DNA from: an uncultured Faecalibacterium sp.
Lineage (GTDB): Bacteria; Bacillota; Clostridia; Oscillospirales; Ruminococcaceae
NCBI GenBank assembly: GCA_900539945.1
Contig: UQDV01000005.1
Coordinates: 1 to 64,000, forward strand
Length of the DNA: 64,000 nucleotides
Direction of reading: 5' to 3'
Position 1 is the stretch's first letter. The number at the start of each line of letters is the position of its first letter. Both the position numbers and the translations under genes were made by a program. This document shows positions 17,916 through 26,330 of the stretch, one piece after another. The notes beneath the pieces were generated by a model that saw only the letters and a list, made by a program, of their open reading frames with translations, had not been told where the DNA came from and ran no database searches.

Positions 17916-18927
17916 ATCCGGACAGGGAAGTTCCGGGGTAGTAATGGGCCAGGATGTCGGCAAAGTTCTGCCCCTGCTCGGCCAGTGCCTTGGCACCCCA
18001 CTGGCTGAGCCCCACGCCATGGCCGTAGCCTTTTGTGGTAAAACAGAACGCACCGCTCTCATACCGGACCGTGAAGCAGGTGCTGCGCAGGCCCAGCGCC
18101 TGCCGCAGGGCCGTACCGGTGATGCGCTGCCCGCAGACCGGCAGGGCAGCAACATAACCGGCGGCGGTGTACTCCGGGGTGCCAAACCACTGCTCCGGGG
18201 CGGCAAGGTCAGCGGTGAGGCCCAGGGCAGCCAGTTGCTGTGCCGTCTGCTGTGCCGAAAGGGTCAGGGCGTACTCGTAATGGTCGGCGGCAAGGTCGGT
18301 GCTGCTGTCCACCGAAACAAGGTAGGGCAGGGCGGTGCCCCAGACATTTTCGCTGGCCTCGGTGCGGCCGTTGGAGATGGCAAAATAGCTGGCACAGGCA
18401 GGGGCACCGTCGCAGAGCAGTACGGTATGTTCCACCTCGTCCACCAGCGCGGCCAGACGGGCATAGTTGGTCTCATAGGCAGTGCCCCAGTAGCTGCGCA
18501 GCACCGGGTCAGTCAGGCAGCCCTGCCGTCGTGCCGGGTCGGCCGTCAGCCAGCCGATACTGTCCGGTGCGGCATGGTCGCGGCAGTACAGCGCGTAGCT
18601 GTGGGCGGCAACGGCCTGTGCCTTGAGGGCCTCGTCCGGCCAGCTCACCGGCATTTCGGCCGCTACCGCGCCGATGAGATATTCCCGGCGGGACAACTCC
18701 AGCACCTGCCCGGTGGAGGCATCCTGAATCAGGAACCGGTCCGCTTCACCGGCGTAGGCAGCGGAGATTTCCGGGGTGGAAGCAGTGCTCTCCGGTGACG
18801 AAAGCGGAAGGCGGACCGTGGAAACGGCAGGCCCCAGCACCGCGCGGGTGAGGTGGTAGGCGGCCAGAGGCAGGGCGCATCCAAGCACCAGGAGCAGGGT
18901 GCACAGCAGCAGAAAAGCTTTTTTCAT
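17914..18927 (-). CDS. spoIID: SpoIID/LytB-domain protein
   Basis: This is a 337-residue protein starting MKKAFLLLCTLLLV at 18927, with one N-terminal membrane segment. The SpoIID domain shows EYLIGAVAAEMPVSW, LKAQAVAAHSYAL and the C-terminal GYGHGVGLSQWGAKALAEQG. In spore formers SpoIID is a lytic transglycosylase that works with SpoIIP/SpoIIM during engulfment. SpoIID/LytB relatives also act in peptidoglycan remodelling. If the host is Faecalibacterium, which does not form spores, the gene is either a relic or has a cell-wall role. The longer start at 19017 is disfavoured because GGGAGA precedes 18927. Confidence 0.88.
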   Translation of the reverse strand: MKKAFLLLCTLLLVLGCALPLAAYHLTRAVLGPAVSTVRLPLSSPESTASTPEISAAYAGEADRFLIQDASTGQVLELSRREYLIGAVAAEMPVSWPDEALKAQAVAAHSYALYCRDHAAPDSIGWLTADPARRQGCLTDPVLRSYWGTAYETNYARLAALVDEVEHTVLLCDGAPACASYFAISNGRTEASENVWGTALPYLVSVDSSTDLAADHYEYALTLSAQQTAQQLAALGLTADLAAPEQWFGTPEYTAAGYVAALPVCGQRITGTALRQALGLRSTCFTVRYESGAFCFTTKGYGHGVGLSQWGAKALAEQGQNFADILAHYYPGTSLSG

Positions 18928-19065
18928 AACGGGATCTCCCTTGCAGCGTGAAAAAGATTCTGTCTCCAGTATAAAAAGACCTGCCTGCAAAACCCTGCGA
19001 AAAAACGCTGCCCGCAAAAATGAAAGTCGTTTGGCACGGGCCGGTGAAAAGTGAACACATTGCGC

Positions 19066-19094
19066 TTGAATTTACTGCACAAAAGCGATAATAT
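19066..19094 (+). promoter_or_regulatory. Promoter of the citrate synthase gene
   Basis: -35 TTGAAT (19066-19071), 17-bp spacer, -10 TAATAT (19089-19094). Confidence 0.7.
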
Positions 19095-19174
19095 AAGATT
19101 ATGTCCATCAGTGAGGATGGCAGGAAAGTATGGGAAAGTAAAAAATAGGAACCGGAAGAAAGGAGAGATCCCCC

Positions 19175-20545
19175 GTGAATTTTGCACATGCAGAAGTGGC
19201 GACCCTGGACCCCACCACGATGCGGACCCTGTGCGAGGAGTACATTGCCAACAACTACATCGACCCCGAGACCAGTGAGCGTCTGGGCGTCAAGCGCGGT
19301 CTGCGCAACCCGGACGGCACCGGCGTGCTGGCCGGCCTGACCAACGTGTGTGACGTTGTGGGCTACAAAAAGGATCAGGAAGGACATGTGATCCCCACCC
19401 CCGGCAAGCTGATCTACCGCGGCGTCAATATCAACGAGATCGTGGAGGAGGCCTACCGCAACGACCGCTTCGTGTTTGAGGAAGTGATCTGGCTGCTGCT
19501 GTTCGGCAGCCTGCCTACCCAGGAGCAGCTGGACGATTTCTGTGAGATCCTGGCAGAGCACCGCGCCCTGCCGGAGGGCTTTATGGATACCATGAATGCC
19601 CCCTCCCCCAACATTATGAATAAGCTGCAGCGTTGTGTGCTGGGCCTGTACTCCTACGATGAGCACGCCGAGGACCTGAGCCTGGAAAATATCCTGAACC
19701 AGAGCATCAACCTGATCGCCAGCATGCCCACCATGATGGTGAACGCCTACCAGATGAAACGCCGCTACTACGACAAGCAGAGTATGTTCTTCCATCTGCC
19801 CAAGCCGGGCCAGAGCACCGCAGAGCATATCCTGAGCACCTACCGGCCGGACCAGAAGTTCACCCACGAGGAGGCCAAGCTGCTGGATATGTGTCTGCTG
19901 GTCCACGCAGACCACGGCGGCGGCAACTGCTCCACCTTTACCACCCGTGTGCTGTCCTCCTCGGGCACCGACACCTACTCGGCCATTGCGGCAGGCATCG
20001 GTGCCCTGAAAGGCCCCAAGCACGGCGGTGCCAACCTGATGGTGAACCGCCAGCTCCAGGACATCCTGAAGCATGTGGAAAACCCGGAGGATGACGATGA
20101 GGTGCGCGAGTATCTGCGCCGCATCCTGCGCAAGCAGGCCGGTGACGGCTCCGGTCTGATCTACGGCATGGGCCACGCAGTGTACACCATCAGCGACCCC
20201 CGTGAGGTGATCCTGAAGCAGCGTGCCCGTCACCTGGCCTACGAGAAGGGCTTTGAGGAAGAGTACAACATGCTGTGCAGCATCGAGCGGCTGGCCCCCG
20301 GCATCTTTGCCGAGGAAAAGGGCAGCACCAAGCCTGTGTGTGCCAACGTGGACCTGTTCAGCGGATTGATCTACAATATGCTGGGCATCTCCGAGGACCT
20401 GTACACCCCCCTGTTTGCCATTGCCCGTGTGCCGGGCTGGTGCGCTCACCGGGTGGAAGAGGTCGTGTTCGCCAACCGCATCATCCGCCCGGCCTACAAG
20501 TATCTGGGCGTGCGTCAGAAATACAAGCCGATCGAGGAACGCTGA
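19175..20545 (+). CDS. gltA: Citrate synthase
   Basis: This is a 456-residue citrate synthase of the large (non-archaeal-type) family, joining acetyl-CoA and oxaloacetate in the first step toward 2-oxoglutarate and glutamate. Recognisable active-site regions are HADHGGGNCSTFTTR, GPKHGGAN and GMGHAVYTISDPR. The GTG at 19175 is supported by AAAGGAGAG. The following membrane-protein gene overlaps by one base (TGATG), so the two are coupled. A 2-methylcitrate synthase is possible but has no supporting neighbours. Confidence 0.92.
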   Translation: MNFAHAEVATLDPTTMRTLCEEYIANNYIDPETSERLGVKRGLRNPDGTGVLAGLTNVCDVVGYKKDQEGHVIPTPGKLIYRGVNINEIVEEAYRNDRFVFEEVIWLLLFGSLPTQEQLDDFCEILAEHRALPEGFMDTMNAPSPNIMNKLQRCVLGLYSYDEHAEDLSLENILNQSINLIASMPTMMVNAYQMKRRYYDKQSMFFHLPKPGQSTAEHILSTYRPDQKFTHEEAKLLDMCLLVHADHGGGNCSTFTTRVLSSSGTDTYSAIAAGIGALKGPKHGGANLMVNRQLQDILKHVENPEDDDEVREYLRRILRKQAGDGSGLIYGMGHAVYTISDPREVILKQRARHLAYEKGFEEEYNMLCSIERLAPGIFAEEKGSTKPVCANVDLFSGLIYNMLGISEDLYTPLFAIARVPGWCAHRVEEVVFANRIIRPAYKYLGVRQKYKPIEER

Positions 20546-21324
20546 TGAACTCATTGATTTTGCTTTCGATTCTCCTGTCCGCTGCGCTGGGCATCGCCCG
20601 CGGGGCAGATCTTGCCTTTGGCACCGATGCCGTGACCGGGCTGTGTACGGTCGGCTCGGTGTGGTGGCGCTATGCGGCATTGGGCGCGGTGGTGCTGGCC
20701 GCAGTGCTCATCGGTCGGCACTGCGCCGGAAAAGCCGAGACGGTCCGCAGCCGTCAGCCGCTGGCCGGAGTGCTGGGCTTTGCCGGAGCCGTGTGCTTTC
20801 TGGCGGCTGCCGGTGCGCAGCTGGCGGTGGGCCTGTCGGCAACGAGCAGCTTCGTGCGGTCCATTCTGGAGTGCATCTGCGCGGTGTGGCTCAGCACGCT
20901 GGGCCGCTGCTGGCTTACCCCTTCCGGCTGGAAAAAGCCTACGGGCGGGCTGTATCTGGCGGTGGCGGGCAGTGTGCTGTTCTACTGGAACGTGCTGATG
21001 CGCTTTATGGAGAACAGCTCCAGCTGGCACCGGGTGGCCCCCACCGCAGCGGTGTGGCAGGCGCTGGCAGCACTGTTGCTGCTGAGCAGCCTTGCCCGGG
21101 CGCTGTACCTGCCAAAGCCGGAAAACGGCCGCACCCTGTGCGCCGCCGGTCTGGCAGCACTCTGCCTGTGCCTGTGCTGGGAGCTGCCCCATGCAGCGGT
21201 CCTGGCGGTTGGAGCAGCGGCAGAACCGGCCCTGCTGCCGGAGCTGTTTGCCGCGCTGGCACTGTGCTGCGTGGGAGCGCTGGGCGGCGTGTGCGCTGCA
21301 GCCTGCGCACGGCGTCCGGAGTGA
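20545..21324 (+). CDS. Multi-spanning membrane protein, unknown function
   Basis: This is a 259-residue protein with about seven hydrophobic segments, Ala/Leu/Trp rich, starting MNSLILLSILLSAALG, and translationally coupled to gltA by the shared ATGA. I do not recognise a family or a catalytic motif. The layout resembles small DMSO-reductase-anchor-like or NrfD-like membrane proteins only superficially, and I would not assign that. Confidence 0.65.
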   Translation: MNSLILLSILLSAALGIARGADLAFGTDAVTGLCTVGSVWWRYAALGAVVLAAVLIGRHCAGKAETVRSRQPLAGVLGFAGAVCFLAAAGAQLAVGLSATSSFVRSILECICAVWLSTLGRCWLTPSGWKKPTGGLYLAVAGSVLFYWNVLMRFMENSSSWHRVAPTAAVWQALAALLLLSSLARALYLPKPENGRTLCAAGLAALCLCLCWELPHAAVLAVGAAAEPALLPELFAALALCCVGALGGVCAAACARRPE

Positions 21325-21439
21325 CGAAAACACCGCCCGTTCTCTTGGTGTAATTGCCCAAAACGGGAGAGGGAAATTCGATAAAATCGTACAAAAGCAA
21401 AAAATGATGGATTTACCTTGTTAATTTTTTGGCAGAGAC

Positions 21440-21468
21440 TTGAAAGTTTCTGCATTTTGGTCTAAAAT
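21440..21468 (+). promoter_or_regulatory. Promoter of gap
   Basis: -35 TTGAAA (21440-21445), 17-bp spacer, -10 TAAAAT (21463-21468); GGAGGT lies before the ATG at 21525. Confidence 0.75.
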
Positions 21469-21524
21469 AAAGATACCGTGATTTATCCATTTTAGGGTAA
21501 AAACAATTAGGAGGTACTATTAAC

Positions 21525-22556
21525 ATGGCTGTTAGAGTTGCTATCAATGGTTTCGGCCGCATTGGCCGTCTGGCTTTCCGTCAGATGTTTGACGCTGAGG
21601 GTTACGAGGTCGTCGCAATCAACGACCTGACCAGCCCCAAGATGCTGGCTCACCTGCTGAAGTACGATACTGCTCAGGGTTCTTTCTGCGGCAAGATCGG
21701 CGAAGGCAAGCACACCGTCGAGGCTACCGAGGATTCCATCATCGTTGACGGCAAGGAGATCAAGATCTACGCTGTCAAGGACGCAAAGGATGCTCCCTGG
21801 GGCGAGCTGAACGTTGATGTCGTTCTGGAGTGCACCGGCTTCTACACCAGCAAGGAGAAGAGCATGGCTCACATCCAGGCTGGCGCAAAGAAGGTCGTCA
21901 TCTCTGCTCCTGCCGGCAAGGATCTGAAGACCATCGTCTACTCCGTCAACGAGAAGACCCTGACCGCTGAGGATCAGGTCATCTCCGCTGCTTCCTGCAC
22001 CACCAACTGCCTGGCTCCCATGGCTAACACCCTGAACAAGACCTACCCCATCGTTTCCGGCATCATGACCACTGTTCATGCTTACACCGGCGACCAGATG
22101 ATCCTGGATGGTCCTCAGCGCAAGGGCGATCTGCGCCGTGCTCGTGCTGGTGCTCAGAACATCGTTCCCAACACCACCGGCGCTGCTAAGGCAATCGGCC
22201 TGGTCATCCCTGAGCTGAACGGCAAGCTGATCGGCTCTGCTCAGCGTGTGCCCGTTCCCACCGGTTCTACCACCATCCTGGTTGCCGTTGTCAAGGGTAA
22301 GGACGTTACCGTTGAGTCCATCAACGCTGCTATGAAGGCTGCTACCTCTGAGTCCTTCGGCTACAACGAGGATCAGATCGTTTCTTCCGACGTCATCGGC
22401 ATGCGTTACGGCTCTCTGTTCGACGCTACCCAGACCATGGTCGCTAAGATCGACGACGACACCTACCAGGTCCAGGTCGTGTCTTGGTACGACAACGAGA
22501 ACTCTTACACTTCTCAGATGGTTCGTACCATTAAGTACTTCGCTGAGAACTGCTAA
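21525..22556 (+). CDS. gap: Glyceraldehyde-3-phosphate dehydrogenase; 3' end replaced by the island
   Basis: This is a 343-residue NAD-dependent glycolytic enzyme converting glyceraldehyde-3-phosphate to 1,3-bisphosphoglycerate. The Rossmann start is [14 protein letters not shown] and the catalytic cysteine lies in [12 protein letters not shown] (about C158). The last 17 codons downstream of 22504 differ from a second copy of the same gene end at 54951-55002 mainly at third positions, with one Ser/Ala change. The present end is therefore probably island-derived, while the original end lies upstream of pgk. The protein product stays intact. Confidence 0.97.
   Translation: MAVRVAINGFGRIGRLAFRQMFDAEGYEVVAINDLTSPKMLAHLLKYDTAQGSFCGKIGEGKHTVEATEDSIIVDGKEIKIYAVKDAKDAPWGELNVDVVLECTGFYTSKEKSMAHIQAGAKKVVISAPAGKDLKTIVYSVNEKTLTAEDQVISAASCTTNCLAPMANTLNKTYPIVSGIMTTVHAYTGDQMILDGPQRKGDLRRARAGAQNIVPNTTGAAKAIGLVIPELNGKLIGSAQRVPVPTGSTTILVAVVKGKDVTVESINAAMKAATSESFGYNEDQIVSSDVIGMRYGSLFDATQTMVAKIDDDTYQVQVVSWYDNENSYTSQMVRTIKYFAENC
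22453..22504. other. attL: 52-bp core shared with the gap remnant at the other island end
   Basis: Positions 22453-22504 are identical to 54899-54950. Upstream the sequences are unrelated; downstream they continue as diverged copies of the gap 3' end. The core includes GGTACGACAAC (22486-22496). That motif recurs at 22632-22642 next to the integrase gene, and as AGTACGACAAC at 54812-54822 on the far side, as expected of integrase core and arm sites. Confidence 0.8.
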
Positions 22557-22658
22557 TGACGTTCTGCCGTTAAAAATCGCCTGATTTGTCTGCCGGGGTT
22601 TGTCTTGCTCAACTACGAACAAGCCTGACTAGGTACGACAACCATATCTAGGAATTTT

Positions 22659-22703
22659 CGCCCTTCTTTTTGTGGTCCGCCGCAAAAGGAAGGGTGTTTT
22701 TTT
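22659..22703 (+). terminator. Terminator behind gap that also contains the integrase ribosome site
   Basis: CGCCCTTCTTTT (from 22660) pairs with AAAAGGAAGGG (22684-22694), and a run of seven T ends at 22703, directly before the integrase ATG. The AAGGAAGGG in the 3' arm is the only plausible ribosome site for the integrase, so the hairpin would mask it in gap readthrough RNA. Confidence 0.75.
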
Positions 22704-23615
22704 ATGTGTTTGAAAGAGCTTCGGGACGAATTTTTGTATGACTGTGAATGCCGCCACCTGGCAAAGGGGTCTCTGCGGAATTATCGGGCATCTACCCGGT
22801 TCTTGCTGGAATTTCTGGAACGGAAGCAGATCACAGAACTGGAGGATGTGCGCCCACGGCACCTTCGGGACCTGATGAAGGAAAAGCAGGATGCAGGCAA
22901 TACGCCCCGGTACATCAACGACCTGCTGAAGGTCTGGCGCACCTGGTTCAATTATCTGGTGGAGGAGGGCTATTTGGAGGAGCGAGATAATCCGGCCAAA
23001 AAGGTGAAGCCACTACGGCAGCCCCGGACCATCATTGATACCTTTACCGCAGCAGAAATGAAGCGGATGATCCAGTTTTACGACGGAAAGGACTTTCTGG
23101 AGGTGCGGAACAAGACCATCATCATGCTGCTGTTTGACACAGGGATGCGCTGTAATGAGATGATCCTGATGGAGCCCGAGGACATCAAACCGGATTACAT
23201 TCTGGTGAAGCATGGCAAGGGCGGCAAGGAGCGTGTGGTACCGAAATCTCCGGCATTGTCCAAGCAGCTCATCAAATACTGTGCACTCCGGGATGGCTAC
23301 CGGAAAGAATGCCCCACCTGCCACAGAAACCTTTTCCTCAGCAAAACAGGCAAGCCCCTCACGGATGAGGCAGTTGCTCGGATGTTGAAGCACGCTGCAG
23401 AGGAAGTGGGAGTCTCCTCCTCGGTACGGGTCAGCCCCCACACCTGCCGCCATACCTTCGCTCAAATGCAGCTGAAGAACGGCCTGGACCTGTACAGTGT
23501 CTCTCGCCTGATGGGGCACGTCAATATCATGATTACCCAGCGGTATCTGTTGGGCATCAAGGATAAGGACATCGTGGACCGGGGCACCCAGACCAGCCCC
23601 TTGATGAACCTGTAA
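22704..23615 (+). CDS. Tyrosine recombinase, integrase of the island
   Basis: This is a 303-residue phage-type integrase with an N-terminal SAM-like core-binding domain (about 5-90) and a C-terminal catalytic domain. The catalytic residues are R149 (TGMRCNE), K172/K175 (GKGGKERVV), H246 and R249 (PHTCRH), H272 (GHVN) and Y281 (ITQRYLLG). A CPTC...H-type insert (about 203-207) is present. It sits immediately after the gap 3' end, i.e. at the left attachment site, and reads inward, which is the standard position for an element integrase. No excisionase is obvious. Confidence 0.93.
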   Translation: MCLKELRDEFLYDCECRHLAKGSLRNYRASTRFLLEFLERKQITELEDVRPRHLRDLMKEKQDAGNTPRYINDLLKVWRTWFNYLVEEGYLEERDNPAKKVKPLRQPRTIIDTFTAAEMKRMIQFYDGKDFLEVRNKTIIMLLFDTGMRCNEMILMEPEDIKPDYILVKHGKGGKERVVPKSPALSKQLIKYCALRDGYRKECPTCHRNLFLSKTGKPLTDEAVARMLKHAAEEVGVSSSVRVSPHTCRHTFAQMQLKNGLDLYSVSRLMGHVNIMITQRYLLGIKDKDIVDRGTQTSPLMNL

Positions 23616-23640
23616 AAGAATAGAAGATCGTGTGAATAGG

Positions 23641-23675
23641 AGCAGTTCCGCCGGGTGGTGGGGCTGCTTTTTTGA
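23641..23675 (+). terminator. Terminator of the integrase gene
   Basis: AGCAGTTCC pairs (with wobble) with GGGGCTGCT, followed by TTTTTT (23641-23675). Confidence 0.7.
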
Positions 23676-23732
23676 TAGATGGGCATAAAAATACCCCCAT
23701 TGCTCTGCGGAGAGAGTAACGGAGGTGTAAGA

Positions 23733-24368
23733 TCAGTCGATTTCTTGGTCTAAAAGTTTGAGGAGTTCGATGGAACTGGGGGTGGCGTATTGATCGTTGA
23801 AGCTGTCTATAAAGACAAGATTCGCAAGAGCCTGATTCAACTGATAGACGGCCTTATTATTGGAATGCTTCAGCAGGAAGATGAATTGACGCCGCAGATC
23901 CCCATCAAACTGATGGGCCCTTATGGTAAGCAGAAGTTTTATGGTGACTTCTTTCCCGAGAGCGTTTAGCCGGTCGAAATTGCACAAAGTATCGTATCTT
24001 TTGTCACCTATATCAAACGGAATAGAATTGTCCGTTTCAGTGTTGTTAGGAAGATGATTGCCGGTATCTTGTGAATCTTCGGATTCGTGTTCGGGTGGGC
24101 GGTGCTTGGAGAGGGCTCCGTTGCTGGATGGAGAATAATGGCTGCCCAAAATCTCGGTTAAGGATAGCTCTCCCGATTCCAGTAGTGCTCCAATGGGTAC
24201 GTCAAGAGAGTGTGCAATGTCCTCCAGCAGACCGAGGTCGAACCGATCGGTGTTGCGATTCACCATATTATACAAGGTGGTATAGGGGATGCCGACCATG
24301 CGGCTGAGTTCTTTGATGGAAATCCTCTTGGCTTCTGCAATCGTCTTGATGTTCTGACCGACGCGCAT
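23733..24368 (-). CDS. XRE-family regulator with long C-terminal domain
   Basis: This is a 211-residue protein starting MRVGQNIKTIAEAKRISIKE at 24368 (GAAAGGAGTG upstream). The helix-turn-helix (ISIKELSRMVGIPYTTLYNMV) is at residues 15-35. An acidic, polar linker follows, then a helical C-terminus I do not recognise. It is divergent from the strong promoter at 24521-24549 and the small-gene operon beyond it, so it is probably the element's repressor controlling those genes and perhaps excision. Confidence 0.8.
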   Translation of the reverse strand: MRVGQNIKTIAEAKRISIKELSRMVGIPYTTLYNMVNRNTDRFDLGLLEDIAHSLDVPIGALLESGELSLTEILGSHYSPSSNGALSKHRPPEHESEDSQDTGNHLPNNTETDNSIPFDIGDKRYDTLCNFDRLNALGKEVTIKLLLTIRAHQFDGDLRRQFIFLLKHSNNKAVYQLNQALANLVFIDSFNDQYATPSSIELLKLLDQEID

Positions 24369-24520
24369 TTCGAAACACTCCTTTCTAATAGATGTATATA
24401 TAATACTACGAAATTCTAAAATGTCAATATTGACAGAAAGAGAAAATGAATAAAAACCAATAACAAGAATTGGCAATACTAACAAATTCTCAATTTGGAT
24501 AGTTATTTTTGAAAAAGTTC

Positions 24521-24549
24521 TTGACATGGGTACTGGTTGGGAGTATACT
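24521..24549 (+). promoter_or_regulatory. Strong promoter of the island's small-gene operon
   Basis: -35 TTGACA (24521-24526, consensus), 17-bp spacer, -10 TATACT (24544-24549). It lies 150 bp from the divergent regulator gene. Confidence 0.8.
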
Positions 24550-24627
24550 TACGCTGCGTGGATGACCGATATGAGAATCTCGCAAGAGTCCGTTTCGGAC
24601 CAACTTTTTAAGAAAGGAGATGCCATC

Positions 24628-24666
24628 ATGGGGAGAGGGCTGAATCTGTACCCGAGGACGAGGTAG
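24628..24666 (+). CDS. Possible 12-residue leader peptide
   Basis: ATG at 24628 with a strong ribosome site (AAAGGAGAT, 24614-24622) encodes MGRGLNLYPRTR and stop. A second mini-frame, MDSS and stop, follows at 24821-24835 behind GAGGAGGGAG. Neither resembles a known peptide. The region 24667-24891 holds no longer gene and may be a structured 5' leader in which translation of these peptides controls the downstream operon. Confidence 0.4.
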   Translation: MGRGLNLYPRTR

Positions 24667-24891
24667 CGAGGTGTTGCCTCCGCAAGGACTACACGGGATG
24701 TGCTGCTGCAGCTAAAATCCCATAGCCCTGATAGGTGATTGGTTGGACTGATTCCCGGGTCACTGGGGGGCAGTTGACTGGTCCGTCTTAAAATACAACA
24801 AATCGAGGAGGGAGCACAGGATGGATAGCTCGTAGAGCCTGGGCCGTGTATCGCCTGAAAAAACAATGGTAAAAAATAATGGAGGCATTTT

Positions 24892-25206
24892 ATGCTAAAG
24901 ATCTTCGACAACTACTATCTGGACGCAAGCGGCGTGTGTTATATGCTGAAAAAAGCTCATGTAAAAGGTGACGGCAAGCTGGAGTACGATGTCTGTACCT
25001 ACCACACCAGTCTGGAGGAGGCGTTGGCAGAAGCTGTGAGGCGTGGGCTCCGAGAGGGGGTCGCAGGCGAGAAGCTGACGGAGTGGGAGCAGCTGTGCGG
25101 CGAATTCTGGCGGCTGAAGAGTGAGGTCCAGGGGCTGCTGGAGTCTATCAGCTCTGCAGACGATGCTTTGGACCTGGCTCTGAAGAACGGAAACAATTGT
25201 GCATAA
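24892..25206 (+). CDS. Unknown 104-residue protein of the island operon
   Basis: First full gene behind the promoter at 24521, with a GGAGG ribosome site before the ATG. Acidic, with predicted helices in the second half (EEALAEAVRRGLREG, LKSEVQGLLESI). The N-terminus (IFDNYYLDASGVCYMLKKA) looks like a small beta-hairpin domain. I do not recognise a family. The four small genes from here to 26128 share spacing and strong ribosome sites and look like one operon. Confidence 0.6.
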   Translation: MLKIFDNYYLDASGVCYMLKKAHVKGDGKLEYDVCTYHTSLEEALAEAVRRGLREGVAGEKLTEWEQLCGEFWRLKSEVQGLLESISSADDALDLALKNGNNCA

Positions 25207-25220
25207 ATAGGAGGGACTAT

Positions 25221-25553
25221 ATGCTAGAACTTTACTTTAATGGTGGAAATTTTCTGCCCGAGAGCCGTGAAGAGGAGCAGTCCGCAGAGACGGTGCTCAA
25301 CATCATGCTGGCTGGAAAAACGACCGACACGGAGATGTGCATCTGGCCCTGTTTTTACCATGCGCCCATGTGCAAGGGGGTGCTGATCAATCTGGACGAC
25401 GGCACAACGCTGCGGATCAAGCCTTTCTTGAATAAGGAGGGAGAGCCGGAGCTGCTGATCGGATGTGTGACAGAGGAGACTGTCGAGGAGGTGTACCAGT
25501 GGGTCTCGAATTACGACTTTGATGAGCCATGTGCTGGTAATGTGCCATCGTAA
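25221..25553 (+). CDS. Unknown 110-residue acidic protein
   Basis: Start MLELYFNGGNFLP at 25221 is chosen because AGGAGGG precedes it; the ATG-like start at 25197 overlaps the previous gene. The protein is acidic, with a beta-rich middle (MCKGVLINLDDGTTLRIKPFL). The phrase LRIKPFLNKEGEPELLIG is echoed by IIEPCQNKDGAPQLAITIY in the next gene, so the two may be distant paralogues. Function unknown. Confidence 0.6.
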   Translation: MLELYFNGGNFLPESREEEQSAETVLNIMLAGKTTDTEMCIWPCFYHAPMCKGVLINLDDGTTLRIKPFLNKEGEPELLIGCVTEETVEEVYQWVSNYDFDEPCAGNVPS

Positions 25554-25610
25554 ACAAAAATGCCTGACTCACGCAGGGTGTTTATCAGGAATAACCTGTG
25601 ATGCGGAGGT

Positions 25611-25811
25611 GTGAAACCGCTTCAGCTAGGAAAATCGTTTGCTGATGGCTTTATAATGCGGCTGACGGACAAACCAGATAACCCGGAAAACACGATAATC
25701 ATCATTGAACCGTGCCAGAACAAGGACGGTGCACCACAGCTGGCGATAACCATTTACCAAGCTACCGGCAGTGAACAGCGCACCCAAACAAATGAGCAGG
25801 GTGCGGAATGA
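25611..25811 (+). CDS. Unknown 66-residue protein
   Basis: GTG start at 25611 preceded by GCGGAGGT. The central segment resembles the C-terminal half of the preceding protein (N-K-D/E-G-x-P-x-L). It ends four bases into the next annotated frame. No family recognised. Confidence 0.5.
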   Translation: MKPLQLGKSFADGFIMRLTDKPDNPENTIIIIEPCQNKDGAPQLAITIYQATGSEQRTQTNEQGAE

Positions 25812-25855
25812 GCAGGATGTCCAGAAGCAGTGTCATGCTAAAAAAGGAGATTAAA

Positions 25856-26128
25856 ATGAGCTTTTTAAAGGATGTATTTCAGATCGCTGACGAGATCAAG
25901 CAGAATCAGGAGAAATTCAAAAGTGCTGTGGAGACAAGCTTTCATCAGCTGGATGTGCTTGTCCGACCGTATCTGAGCGAAGTGCAGAATGAGACCCTAT
26001 CTGAAATTCTAGAAGGGCTGGTCGCATCCGTTGCCGAGCACTCGTTCCAAATCGGCTACAGCAGCGCCATGCAGACCTTTGCGGAAGCGGCGGCAGCACT
26101 CGAGGCAGGGGCCCATGTGCAACAGTAA
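25856..26128 (+). CDS. Unknown 90-residue helical protein
   Basis: Start MSFLKDVFQIADEIKQNQEK at 25856 behind AAAAGGAGA. The sequence is almost entirely helical, with amphipathic heptads (LDVLVRPYLSEVQNETLSEILEGL), suggesting a coiled-coil or four-helix protein. It is the last of the small genes before the helicase. No family recognised. Confidence 0.6.
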   Translation: MSFLKDVFQIADEIKQNQEKFKSAVETSFHQLDVLVRPYLSEVQNETLSEILEGLVASVAEHSFQIGYSSAMQTFAEAAAALEAGAHVQQ

Positions 26129-26136
26129 AACAAAAA

Positions 26137-26166
26137 CCGCCTTACCTGCGCCAACAGGTAAAGCGG
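26137..26166 (+). other. Hairpin between small-gene operon and helicase gene
   Basis: CCGCcTTACCTG (26137-26148) pairs with CAGGTAAaGCGG (26155-26166), with one mismatch. There is no T-run, so a processing site or weak terminator is possible. Confidence 0.5.
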
Positions 26167-26330
26167 CTATAGGGACGGGAATGATGTGTGATGTTCATTC
26201 TCATTCCTATAATATCACAGAACAAGGCGTTTGAACAGAGATTTTTTATGGGCAGGCGCATACCAACCGGCGCATGGTCTGGCAAGATGGCTGGGCTGTG
26301 CGCCTTATTATTATAGGAGGACCAGACGTA

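Noticed and set aside
20415..21353. Second plus-strand frame overlapping the membrane protein gene
   Set aside because: Shadow of the real frame; it begins inside gltA and gives an Arg/Gly/Ala-rich product without a coherent pattern.
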